From contig NZ_JAYGHH010000010.1 in NCBI RefSeq assembly GCF_034931045.1, positions 1-64,000 of the forward strand: a stretch of DNA of 64,000 bases, written 5' to 3'. This document shows positions 45,546 through 54,200 of the stretch, piece after piece (position 1 is the first letter of the stretch; each line of letters opens with the position of its first letter). Under the pieces are notes generated by a model. That model worked only from the letters and a program-made list of their open reading frames with translations. It was not told the DNA's origin and did not search any database. A program made the position numbers and the translations under genes. Source of the DNA: Nodularia sp034931045. GTDB lineage: Bacteria > Cyanobacteriota > Cyanobacteriia > Cyanobacteriales > Nostocaceae.

Positions 45546-46610
45546 CTAACTATCCGCAACTTTACAAATAACCATAATCGGTGATAAATATTTACTATGA
45601 CTATAGTGAACAAGTTGTAATCCGGCTTTTTCTAAATCTTGGATAAGTTCAGGTATCTGATACTTATGATGTCGCCAAATAGTAATTTCTTCATCTTTTA
45701 AAATTTCAATTTGCTGATCTATCCCTAACTGGCTAAAACTTAGAGTATAATTTTGATTAAATTTTATCTTGGCCGTTATACTATCTGTTTCGACATCATA
45801 CTTTCTCACAAGTTCGCAATCTTCAGAACTAATTCCTATCTCGTTTTGCATCCATTGATAGATTCCATCTACATGATATTTGCAGCCACCCCGGACTTTT
45901 CCATCCCATTGAGAATTAGAACCAATCTCGTTAGTAAATACCAACAAATCATTTTTATCCATGCTATCTCTCAAGTTTTGAAAAACTCTATTTCTGTCTA
46001 GATGATTAGCGATTGTCACTCCTAAATGCAAAAAAATATTAACTGTATTTTTATTTGCAAAATCAGTTGATTTTTGCCAAAACTCTCCGGGAATAGAACT
46101 AGTTTCTACATCAAAAGTGGAACTATTAAATTCAATTTTGGGAAACCATTTAGTAAAATTTGTCTTAGCTAAGATTAGCATTTCGTTACTAATATCTAAA
46201 GCGATATATTTGTTTATGCGACCTAACCTATCAAGTTGAGAAATGAATTTCTTTACCGGATAGGAATTACCTGAGCCTACATCGACAATGTTAATATTGT
46301 GGCAATTTTGATAATCGCCGTTAATATACTCAAAGTTTTGCTTTAATAAAGCAATTTCTACATTGGGTGTTTGATACCATTTAGGAACAACATATTTTTG
46401 ATAAAAATTATTCCATATCTTTGCCCCTCTACCTTTATAGGAGTATTTTAAAGGAATTTCTCGTCTCAATTCTAATATTTTAATTAATTCTAAAACTTCT
46501 GCTTGAGAAAAATTAGAGTAAAACTCAGAAGTTGGCGCTACTATACGACTGATAGAATTTGAAATATCTGAATAAATTTGTGAAGGATTTTGATTTTTTT
46601 TAGGCATCAT
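45546..46610 (-). CDS. Histidine N-methyltransferase-like (EgtD family) protein
   Basis: A 354-residue SAM-dependent methyltransferase. NIVDVGSGNSYPVKKFI (SAM motif I), KYIALDISNEMLILAK and VNIFLHLGVTIANH match the EgtD/DUF2260 group that includes L-histidine N-alpha-methyltransferase of ergothioneine synthesis. No EgtB-type sulfoxide synthase lies nearby, so the substrate is uncertain. It starts 12 bases after the diguanylate cyclase stop, so the two are probably cotranscribed. Confidence 0.75.
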   Translation of the reverse strand: MMPKKNQNPSQIYSDISNSISRIVAPTSEFYSNFSQAEVLELIKILELRREIPLKYSYKGRGAKIWNNFYQKYVVPKWYQTPNVEIALLKQNFEYINGDYQNCHNINIVDVGSGNSYPVKKFISQLDRLGRINKYIALDISNEMLILAKTNFTKWFPKIEFNSSTFDVETSSIPGEFWQKSTDFANKNTVNIFLHLGVTIANHLDRNRVFQNLRDSMDKNDLLVFTNEIGSNSQWDGKVRGGCKYHVDGIYQWMQNEIGISSEDCELVRKYDVETDSITAKIKFNQNYTLSFSQLGIDQQIEILKDEEITIWRHHKYQIPELIQDLEKAGLQLVHYSHSKYLSPIMVICKVADS

Positions 46611-46622
46611 TTTTAAGTTGTT

Positions 46623-49622
46623 TTAATTAAGTTGGTTAACATCGTAGTTATTGACAAAATAACAATTGCGCCCCTGTGCTTTGGCTTGATACAAGGCTTG
46701 ATCTGCTGCCGAAATTAGTGCCAAAGGAACCAGATCAAGTGTAGGAATTACCGTCGCAATTCCAATACTCAAAGTGACGTGCTGTTTTACTGCCGATGCA
46801 GCATGAGGAATATTTAGTTGTTCGACAGCTGCATGAATTTCTTCGGCAATTTGAACAGCGCCATCAGTATCAGTATTTGTGAGAATAATCACAAATTCTT
46901 CGCCACCATAACGCGCCGCTAAATCTGTAGAACGTTTGATAGTTTGTTGTAAAGCTTGGGCAACAAAAAGTAAACAATCATCTCCAGAGGCATGACCATA
47001 AGTATCGTTATATTGTTTGAAATAATCAATGTCACATAATAATAAAGAGATAAAACCTTTTTCTCGTAAAAGATGTTTCCAGACATCATGAAGTTTAATA
47101 TCAAAACTGCGGCGATTGGCGATTTGAGTTAATTGATCCACCAACGCCATATTTTCAAGTTGCTGGTTAGCTTGCTGCAATTTTTGATAAAGTTCTGATT
47201 GCTGAATAGCGATCGCCAGATGCGTAGCTAGTTGTTGCAGTAGTTCGCTCTCCCAAGATTGCCATTCGCGAGGGGCGCTACAATGATGAGCAACTAATAG
47301 ACCCCAGAGGCGATCGCCTTGTAAAATCGGTACAACTACCTTGGCTCTTACCTGGTACTTTTCCAATAACTCCAGATGACAATCAGTCATTTCGCCGATG
47401 TAAATATCTGAAGTGACTTTAATCCTAGCATCCTGATATAACTTTCCTTGGGTTTCAACAAAGTAACTGTCTATAATTTCCATCTTTAAAATTGCCTTCC
47501 AATCTTCGCCTACAGATTCCGTGACAATCACACCACTCCAATCTGGGTTAAAGCGATAAATAATCACGCGATCAGTTTGCAGAACTTCTCTGACTTCAGC
47601 AACAGTTGTATTCAATATTTGATCTAAATCCAAGGACTGGCGGATGTGTTGTGCGATCGCTGCAACCATTCGCTCCTGTCTGATTTGATTTTGTAGTGAG
47701 ATTTCTGCCTGTTTGTAGGCTGTGATATCGGTAAATGATGCGACTACTGCATAGGGTTTTAACTCATTTTCTTGAAACAATGGTTGAGAATTAATCGAAA
47801 TCCAACTGAGGCTATCATCAGGTTTATAAACTCCCATAATCACATTAAATTGGGGTTCTCCTGTGCGTAGTGTGATCATGAACGGATGAGTTTCGTAAGG
47901 AAAAGAAGTACCATCTTCATGAATGGCTCTCCATCGCGGATCAATAGAAGTTCGCCCCATCATTTGGTCGGCGGTTAACCCTAAAATTCTTTCGGCACTC
48001 TCGTTACAGGCACTGATACTTCCATCGGCTTGTTGTAAAACTATACCTTCTGCTATCGTTGAAATTACCGAACGATAGCGTTTTTCACTCTCTCGTAGTG
48101 CTTCTTCCATCCGCTTGCGTTCAGTAATATCAGTATGAGTTCCCAATATTCTTAAAGAATGACCATCATTTGTGCGGCTAAAAATTTTCCCCCGATCTAG
48201 AACCCACTTATAAGTTCCATCTTTGCATCTGACACGATGTTCACTGACATATTGTTGAGTTTCACCACGCAAATGCTGATCAATCTTTTCGTAAATCTGT
48301 GCTTTATCATCCAAGTGAATCCGTTTATCCCATTCACTGAGCGTATTTCCTATTTCATGCTCTGCAAAACCGAACATTTCTTTCCAACGGCGAGAGAAAA
48401 AGACTTCATTAGTTTCCAAATTCCAGTCCCAAATCCCATCACCGTTTCCTTCTAGGGCATATTGCCATCTTTCTTCACTAGCTTTGAGTGCGGCTGCGAT
48501 TTGTTTACGAGAGGTAATGTCTTCAAAAATGTATAATTTGCCAAGATATTGATCTTGACTATCCCGAATTTGACTGGAAAAGCGGCGAATTATGCGCCCA
48601 TCCACAAATTCAATTTCATCTTCAATGGTGCAGCGATTTTCTTCAGATTGTAATAGTTTACAGGTTTCGGAAAATGCTGGCACATCGGCAACTAAGGTTA
48701 TGCAATCAGGAATAATGTCATTATTTTTCATCATCCCAAGTTGCATTCGGGCTTCTAGATGTTCAAGACCCCAAATTTCACAAAAGCGGTGATTGAAGTA
48801 AAGAATTTCGTCTGTGCGATTGTCAACTACAAAAAATGCCAGCAAAGAATTGTCTGTCATCGAACGTAGCAAAGCTTCTTGCCAGCGTAGCTGCTTTTTA
48901 ACACCCTGGTGTTTTTTGAGAAAAGTTTGCTGTTGAGTAATATTCTTGACCGGATTTTTTTTGTAATTTTGATGCAGAGTTCTTGTTGCTATCTGTAACT
49001 TTTGCTTTGGCTGAATTATCGGATGATGGAGATATTGATTGAATTGCGGTGGTGATGGATGCTTCTGTGCTGGCTGAATAACTATTTCTAGTTCTGTAAC
49101 CACCAGTTGGATAAATTCAATTTCTAAAGAACTCCACTGGCGCGGCTTAGTACACTGTTGAATAATGAGTAAGCCCCACACTGGAGGAGAGGCACTAGAA
49201 GTTTCATCAATATCTTTAACTAAAATTGGCACGACTAAGTTAGCTCTAACCTGTAACTTGGTTAATAGCTGTTTGTAAGAAGGATCGAGGAATTTAGCAT
49301 GAATATCTTCAATAACATGAATTCGTTCCTCTCGATACTGCTCTACCCATTTAGCATGGAAGCAAGGATCATCAGTTAATTGCTCTAGAATTGGTATGCA
49401 TTCAGAATTTACCGATTCTGCCGCTACTACTCCATCTCCATCCTCTAGAAAACGATAGATGATCGCGCGATCGCTTTCTAAAATTTCTCTGATTGTACTA
49501 ACAACTATGTTGAGAATTTCACTCAATTCCCGTGACTTGTGAATTTTTACAACCAAGATCCTAATTTGATGCAGGATATACTGTAAGTTAGTTTCAGTAC
49601 TGGATAGGTCATTGAAGAGCAT
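46623..49622 (-). CDS. GAF-PAS-PAS-PAS-GAF-GGDEF diguanylate cyclase with cyanobacteriochrome-like GAF
   Basis: A 999-residue cytosolic sensor that would make c-di-GMP. GAF1 (about 35-185) has DPCF (Cys87) but Ser115-Tyr116 where bilin-binding GAFs have Cys-His. Three PAS domains span about 245-370, 380-505 and 515-640. GAF2 (about 660-815) has the canonical Cys748-His749 in TDCHLELLEKYQVRAKVVVPIL but DSYF in place of DxCF. The GGDEF domain has GGEEF at 906-910 and an inhibitory RxxD at 897-900. GAF2 probably binds a bilin; this is inferred from motifs. It lies on the nifD element and leaves the chromosome on excision. Confidence 0.87.
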   Translation of the reverse strand: MLFNDLSSTETNLQYILHQIRILVVKIHKSRELSEILNIVVSTIREILESDRAIIYRFLEDGDGVVAAESVNSECIPILEQLTDDPCFHAKWVEQYREERIHVIEDIHAKFLDPSYKQLLTKLQVRANLVVPILVKDIDETSSASPPVWGLLIIQQCTKPRQWSSLEIEFIQLVVTELEIVIQPAQKHPSPPQFNQYLHHPIIQPKQKLQIATRTLHQNYKKNPVKNITQQQTFLKKHQGVKKQLRWQEALLRSMTDNSLLAFFVVDNRTDEILYFNHRFCEIWGLEHLEARMQLGMMKNNDIIPDCITLVADVPAFSETCKLLQSEENRCTIEDEIEFVDGRIIRRFSSQIRDSQDQYLGKLYIFEDITSRKQIAAALKASEERWQYALEGNGDGIWDWNLETNEVFFSRRWKEMFGFAEHEIGNTLSEWDKRIHLDDKAQIYEKIDQHLRGETQQYVSEHRVRCKDGTYKWVLDRGKIFSRTNDGHSLRILGTHTDITERKRMEEALRESEKRYRSVISTIAEGIVLQQADGSISACNESAERILGLTADQMMGRTSIDPRWRAIHEDGTSFPYETHPFMITLRTGEPQFNVIMGVYKPDDSLSWISINSQPLFQENELKPYAVVASFTDITAYKQAEISLQNQIRQERMVAAIAQHIRQSLDLDQILNTTVAEVREVLQTDRVIIYRFNPDWSGVIVTESVGEDWKAILKMEIIDSYFVETQGKLYQDARIKVTSDIYIGEMTDCHLELLEKYQVRAKVVVPILQGDRLWGLLVAHHCSAPREWQSWESELLQQLATHLAIAIQQSELYQKLQQANQQLENMALVDQLTQIANRRSFDIKLHDVWKHLLREKGFISLLLCDIDYFKQYNDTYGHASGDDCLLFVAQALQQTIKRSTDLAARYGGEEFVIILTNTDTDGAVQIAEEIHAAVEQLNIPHAASAVKQHVTLSIGIATVIPTLDLVPLALISAADQALYQAKAQGRNCYFVNNYDVNQLN

Positions 49623-49971
49623 AGCAATCCTAAAATACCTCTAATTTATTTTTCCAGAAAAAATATATAAATACTCAGCTCATATTAAATTTACTTAAAA
49701 ATACAGGTATTTACAATAACTTAATTTCTTGTATTTAGCAACAGATTTTCTCTATAATTATTTAACAACGGCTAATATTTAATATTTATGTTACAAATTG
49801 ATCAGATTTTTTGTAGATTTTACCAATAACAGATGAATCTAAATGTCCTTGACTTCTTGAATAAGAAAGATATATGCACCCTGTGGATTTTACTTAAAGT
49901 CAATAAAAATCTATCTATGCAAATGCTTTTAATAAATTTGTTGGGCAACGCAACGCACCATATCAACTTTG
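49623..49971. other. Spacer upstream of the diguanylate cyclase gene
   Basis: 349 bp, A+T rich, with no gene. It holds the promoter for the cyclase/methyltransferase pair. No conserved box was recognised. Confidence 0.4.
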
Positions 49972-51273
49972 TCAACTCCGCTTATAAACCAACTCCATCC
50001 TCAACTTCTCAAGCTCAATTTTCAACCTTTCATTCTCCATCCTTAACCTGCCATTCTCTTCCCGAATCGCCTCAACTTCGTTCCGCTTACTCAAAGCCTG
50101 ATTAATCGCCAACTTCCGCATATCTAGAGAAAACCAACGCTGATAAGTTTCCGTATGTACTTGTACACTATGCCCCAAATTATCCGCCGCCGCCTTAATT
50201 GGTACACCTAAAATATGCGCTCGAATCGCCCAAGCGTGACGTAAATCATAAGGTTTAAAATCTAATCCAATTTTACGAAACCACCAACTCACCCGTTGAG
50301 TTAAAGTTGTTATTTCAGCATGATTAGTATGATCTTTCTTACTAATTGTAGTTGTCAACATCTCTAAATATTTAGGATTTCTTAAATCAAACTCCGAAAT
50401 CCATTGTTTATATAACGGTAATGCTTGCCTTTCACCCGTTTTACAATCTTTATGGACTTTCCATGTTAAATCCGTATTTTCTTCACTTAACCACCAATCA
50501 ATATCAGGATTAATAAATAATTCCCGTGGACGTAAACCAAAAACCGCTAACATTCCATAAGTCCAACGCCAAAGTTGCCAGCTATCTTTAACATTTTGAT
50601 TGACTTGATTACCTCTGTTATTTAAATAATTTTCAAACTTAATAATTCCTGCGGTTATTTCGGAATCACTCGGTATATTCCGGGAATTATTCTCCGGCAT
50701 TTTTGAATATTGCGATAAATCAATTTCAATTTTGAAGGTTTGACAAAAAGCTGATATAGCTCTTGCAGCATTATATTTTGCCCATGCTTTATCAATTTTC
50801 TCAATTGAACTGATTAAATTTTCAGGTGTTGCTAAATCTTCAGCATTAGTAAATCGCTTCGTTCGGGAAAAATAATAGAAAAAAGTATGTTCGCTTTTTG
50901 TTGTGCGCTGATGAGTTTTAAAATACTCTGCTTCAAATTCTGCGAGTAACTCACCTATAGTTTTAAATTCTTTTTTAATTGCATCATTACCTAAATATTT
51001 ATCATTCCATTCAAAGCTTTTCCGAGCAATTAACTTTCCTAATTCATAAGCTTCTTCTTCAGCCGTCTTGAGTCCATCCAAATTAGCGGGAATATTTAAA
51101 CTGAGATTATATTGCTTTTTCCTCGTTCCTCTGGTGTCCTTGTCTCCAGGTTTAATTGGTAAGGTCGCCCTTAATTGCAGACTTCCATTTGATACTCTCA
51201 CCGTTACCTTGGTCTTTGCAGATTTCAAACGCAGATTTACTTGCTCTAACTCTAATAGTAGTTTTGTTCTCAT
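49972..51273 (-). CDS. xisA: Site-specific recombinase XisA of the nifD element
   Basis: A 433-residue tyrosine recombinase that excises the nifD element during heterocyst development. Catalytic residues are Arg248 (GLRPRE), Arg345-His346 (YDLRHAW), His368 (LGHS) and Tyr377 (TETYQRWF); Tyr342 stands where many integrases have histidine. A C-terminal coiled coil (about 395-425) follows. Position near the right border, family and target repeat match xisA of Anabaena. It starts about 290 bases from the right repeat. Confidence 0.92.
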   Translation of the reverse strand: MRTKLLLELEQVNLRLKSAKTKVTVRVSNGSLQLRATLPIKPGDKDTRGTRKKQYNLSLNIPANLDGLKTAEEEAYELGKLIARKSFEWNDKYLGNDAIKKEFKTIGELLAEFEAEYFKTHQRTTKSEHTFFYYFSRTKRFTNAEDLATPENLISSIEKIDKAWAKYNAARAISAFCQTFKIEIDLSQYSKMPENNSRNIPSDSEITAGIIKFENYLNNRGNQVNQNVKDSWQLWRWTYGMLAVFGLRPRELFINPDIDWWLSEENTDLTWKVHKDCKTGERQALPLYKQWISEFDLRNPKYLEMLTTTISKKDHTNHAEITTLTQRVSWWFRKIGLDFKPYDLRHAWAIRAHILGVPIKAAADNLGHSVQVHTETYQRWFSLDMRKLAINQALSKRNEVEAIREENGRLRMENERLKIELEKLRMELVYKRS

Positions 51274-51336
51274 CTATTGTCTTTGCTGTGTGCTTGCAGA
51301 CTTCAAAAGTTTGTAGTAGGAACTGTAGTCTCTCAA

Positions 51337-51361
51337 ACAGGACTAAAGTCCTGACTACGAG
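51337..51361. repeat. Interspersed palindrome (AGGACTAAAGTCCT)
   Basis: Same type as the copies near 20636 and 26609. It lies between xisA and the right border of the nifD element. Confidence 0.55.
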
Positions 51362-51516
51362 CCAATATTTTTTTAGTAGGGGCCGTTTGTAGTGCTAGAT
51401 ATAAGCTTGTATATGGCTAATACTTGTCTTTACCCTGATTATGTATCGTTATGATTTAGCCTATATTTAGCCTAAAAATAAATGTGTTATTAGCGAACAA
51501 TGTTTATTACTGACAC

Positions 51517-51533
51517 TGCTTACCGCAAACATT
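51517..51533. promoter_or_regulatory. 17-bp motif shared by both nif elements (nifD copy)
   Basis: TGCTTACCGCAAACATT lies 30 bases inside the right border and upstream of xisA. Its AAACATT end pairs with AATGTTT at 51499-51505. The identical sequence lies at 42255-42271 in the nifH element. Confidence 0.6.
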
Positions 51534-51563
51534 CAACCGTTTGAAGCTATCGAAGCATCACCA

Positions 51564-51574
51564 GGAATACTCCG
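51564..51574 (+). repeat. Right recombination repeat of the nifD element (GGAATACTCCG)
   Basis: It matches the left repeat in 10 of 11 positions (fourth base A instead of T). The seven bases TACTCCG are identical and are followed directly by the NifD C-terminal codons. Confidence 0.85.
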
Positions 51575-51714
51575 GCCCTTATCACGGTTATGATGGCTTT
51601 GCTATCTTCGCTCGTGATATGGATTTGGCACTCAACAGCCCAACTTGGGGTTTAATTGGCGCTCCCTGGAACGAAAAAGCTCAAGCTAAGGCTAAAGCTA
51701 AAGCTACAGCTTAG
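51575..51714 (+). CDS. nifD: NifD nitrogenase MoFe protein alpha chain, 3' part (interrupted)
   Basis: The 46 C-terminal codons and TAG: (S)GPYHGYDGFAIFARDMDLAL...IGAPW, then an Ala/Lys-rich tail (KAKAKATA). The frame joins exactly to 44294. It has no start codon, so it is only translated after excision. It is followed by a hairpin and nifK. Confidence 0.95.
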
Positions 51715-51743
51715 GGAAATGGCAAAGGGATAAGTAGGGATAG

Positions 51744-51763
51744 CCTGGGGTTTTAGCCCCAGG
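51744..51763 (+). promoter_or_regulatory. Hairpin between nifD and nifK
   Basis: CCTGGGG-TTTTAG-CCCCAGG forms a perfect 7-bp stem 30 bases after the nifD stop. There is no T run. It could protect the upstream nifHD mRNA end or set the ratio of nifD to nifK transcript; this is inference. Confidence 0.55.
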
Positions 51764-51909
51764 GGGGAGTCGGGAATTCAAGGTTCAAAATTCAAAAATT
51801 AAAAGTTGCTTTTGATTTTTGCATTCTGAGTTTTGAGTCAGATTCCCACTCCCACTACAAAATTCCTCAATGAGTAACGAAAGACTTCAGTAAGCTTGGA
51901 GATGTAGAA

Positions 51910-53445
51910 ATGCCTCAAAATCCAGAAAATATTCAAGATCACGTTGAGTTATTCCACCAACCAGAATACCAACAACTATTCCAAAACAAAAAGGAATTTG
52001 AAAACGGTCACGACCCCGCAGAAGTTACACGGGTTGCAGAATGGACCAAAGGTTGGGAATATCGTGAAAAGAACTTCGCTCGTGAAGCGTTGACTGTTAA
52101 CCCAGCTAAAGGCTGTCAACCTCTAGGTGCAATCTTTGCTGCTGTTGGTTTTGAAGGTACAATGCCTTTCGTTCAAGGTTCTCAAGGTTGCGTTGCTTAC
52201 TTCCGTACCCACTTAACCCGTCACTACAAAGAACCATTCTCTGGTGTGTCTTCTTCAATGACTGAAGATGCGGCGGTGTTCGGTGGTTTGCAAAACATGA
52301 TTGACGGTTTGGCGAACTCCTACCAACTGTACAAGCCTAAGATGATTGCTGTCTGCACAACTTGTATGGCAGAAGTAATTGGTGATGACTTACAGTCTTT
52401 CATCAACAACGCTAAAGAAGCTGGTTCAGTTCCTAAAGATTTCCCAGTACCTTACGCTCACACTCCTAGCTTTGTTGGTTCCCACATCACTGGTTACGAC
52501 AACATGATGAAGGGGATTCTTTCTAACCTGACTGCAGGTAAGAAGAAAGCTACCAGCAATGGCAAAATCAACTTCATCCCAGGTTTTGACACTTATGTAG
52601 GCAACAACCGGGAAATCAAACGCATTTCTTCCTTGTTCGGCTTTGACTACACCATTCTTGCTGACAACAGCGACTATTTAGATTCACCCAACACAGGTGA
52701 GTTTGATATGTATCCAGGTGGTACAAAGTTAGAAGATGCCGCAGATTCAATTAACGGTAAAGTTACAGTTGCTCTGCAAGCATATTCTACCACCAAAACT
52801 CGTGAGTACATCGAAAAAGAATGGAAGCAACCCACTGTAGTTTCCCGTCCTTGGGGTATCAAGGGTACTGATGAGTTCTTGATGAAACTCAGCGAACTAA
52901 GTGGTAAAGCTATTCCCGAACAACTAGAACTTGAACGGGGACGTGCAGTTGATGCCATGACTGACTCTCATTCATGGGTTCACGGTAAGCGCTTTGCTAT
53001 CTTTGGTGAGCCAGATTTAGTCATCAGCGTAGTTGGCTTTATGTTGGAAATGGGTGCTGAACCTGTCCACATTCTAGTTAACAACTCCAACGAAGTATTT
53101 GAGCAAGAACTTCAAGCTTTACTAGATTCTAGTCCTTTTGGTCAAGGCGCAACCATCTGGGGCGGTAAAGACCTATGGCATATGCGTTCCTTGTTGTTCA
53201 CCGAACCTGTAGACTTGCTGATTGGTAACTCCTACGGTAAGTACCTATGGCGCGATTGTAAGGTTCCCTTCGTTAGAATTGGTTATCCTATCATGGATCG
53301 CCACCACTTACACCGCTACAGCACCATTGGCTATCAAGGTGTGATCAACTTGCTCAACTGGATTGTCAATACAATCTTTGAGGACATTGACCGCAACACC
53401 AATATTCCTTCTAAGACTGATATTTCTTACGACTTGATTCGTTAA
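51910..53445 (+). CDS. nifK: NifK nitrogenase MoFe protein beta chain
   Basis: A 511-residue subunit that pairs with NifD and shares the P-cluster. The cysteine regions NPAKGCQPLGA, GSQGCVAYFRTHL and VCTTCMAEVIGDD and the conserved SSSMTEDAAVFGG are present. Length is normal and the gene is uninterrupted. Confidence 0.97.
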   Translation: MPQNPENIQDHVELFHQPEYQQLFQNKKEFENGHDPAEVTRVAEWTKGWEYREKNFAREALTVNPAKGCQPLGAIFAAVGFEGTMPFVQGSQGCVAYFRTHLTRHYKEPFSGVSSSMTEDAAVFGGLQNMIDGLANSYQLYKPKMIAVCTTCMAEVIGDDLQSFINNAKEAGSVPKDFPVPYAHTPSFVGSHITGYDNMMKGILSNLTAGKKKATSNGKINFIPGFDTYVGNNREIKRISSLFGFDYTILADNSDYLDSPNTGEFDMYPGGTKLEDAADSINGKVTVALQAYSTTKTREYIEKEWKQPTVVSRPWGIKGTDEFLMKLSELSGKAIPEQLELERGRAVDAMTDSHSWVHGKRFAIFGEPDLVISVVGFMLEMGAEPVHILVNNSNEVFEQELQALLDSSPFGQGATIWGGKDLWHMRSLLFTEPVDLLIGNSYGKYLWRDCKVPFVRIGYPIMDRHHLHRYSTIGYQGVINLLNWIVNTIFEDIDRNTNIPSKTDISYDLIR

Positions 53446-53662
53446 GAATTGGTTACGCAGCGTGCTAATTAAGGGTAAGTCAGGGGAGTAGGGACTGGGG
53501 TTGAGGGATTGTCGGGGTGGGTTTAGGAATATCTGAGAACCTGCCCCTACTGGGGACTAAGAATAAATTTATTTCTTAATACCTCATTTCTAATTCCCAA
53601 GACTCAATCCCTAACTTACCTTTTTTTCTGTTTCTTTCTAGCATTTACCTGAGATATTTATT

Positions 53663-53992
53663 ATGGAAAGTATCAATCACACTCACTCTCATCCTAGTTA
53701 CCATCCACCTAACAATAAAAAATCAGGCTGGTTTTCTAATCTTCTTAATCCTGTACGTAATTGGCTGGATGGAATGCCGGTTAAAAATTACCGGATTGCT
53801 CATGTAATTTGTCAAGTAATTCCTTGTTGTTGTCCTTTTGAGCGCAATATTAGTTTATTTGGGCGAACTTTTCATATTCCACCCCTGTGTAAACTTAATC
53901 CCTTGTATGACGAGTTTGTGGGAATGCGTTTTCGGGCTTTATCTTATCTTGCTGATGAGTGTGGAGAGGATGTCACGAAATATATTTGTTAG
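53663..53992 (+). CDS. Mo-dependent nitrogenase-associated small protein
   Basis: A 109-residue protein of the cyanobacterial family labelled Mo-dependent nitrogenase C-terminal domain. It contains NWLDGMPVKNYRIAHVICQVIPCCCPFERNISLFGRTFHIPPLCKLNPLYDEFVGMRFRAL. The CCCPFER cluster and several further cysteines suggest metal or Fe-S contact. It sits between nifK and nifE, as in other heterocystous strains. Its function is not established. Confidence 0.85.
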   Translation: MESINHTHSHPSYHPPNNKKSGWFSNLLNPVRNWLDGMPVKNYRIAHVICQVIPCCCPFERNISLFGRTFHIPPLCKLNPLYDEFVGMRFRALSYLADECGEDVTKYIC

Positions 53993-54200
53993 AAATTTGT
54001 CTCCAATTATGACTCATTAAGCATCTTGCAAAAGTCAATTTTATGAGAACTATACCACGGATTTACACTATTAATTATCTGGTGTAAATGTGGACTAAAG
54101 AAGATTTTTGCAGGTGGTCTATTACTCAGTGAATAGGCTAATAACTGATATTAACACTGTCGATCCAGCAAGAGAAGAGAAGAGAGAAGAGAGAAGAGAG

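Larger units (their letters stand above)
44284..51563. mobile_element. nifD excision element (7280 bp)
   Basis: The element separates the NifD C-terminus from the rest of the gene. It lies between GGATTACTCCG (44284-44294) and GGAATACTCCG (51564-51574). It carries an unknown protein, an EgtD-like methyltransferase, a large diguanylate cyclase and a XisA recombinase, all on the minus strand. It is shorter than the 11-kb element of PCC 7120. Excision restores nifD and releases a 7280-bp circle. Confidence 0.93.
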
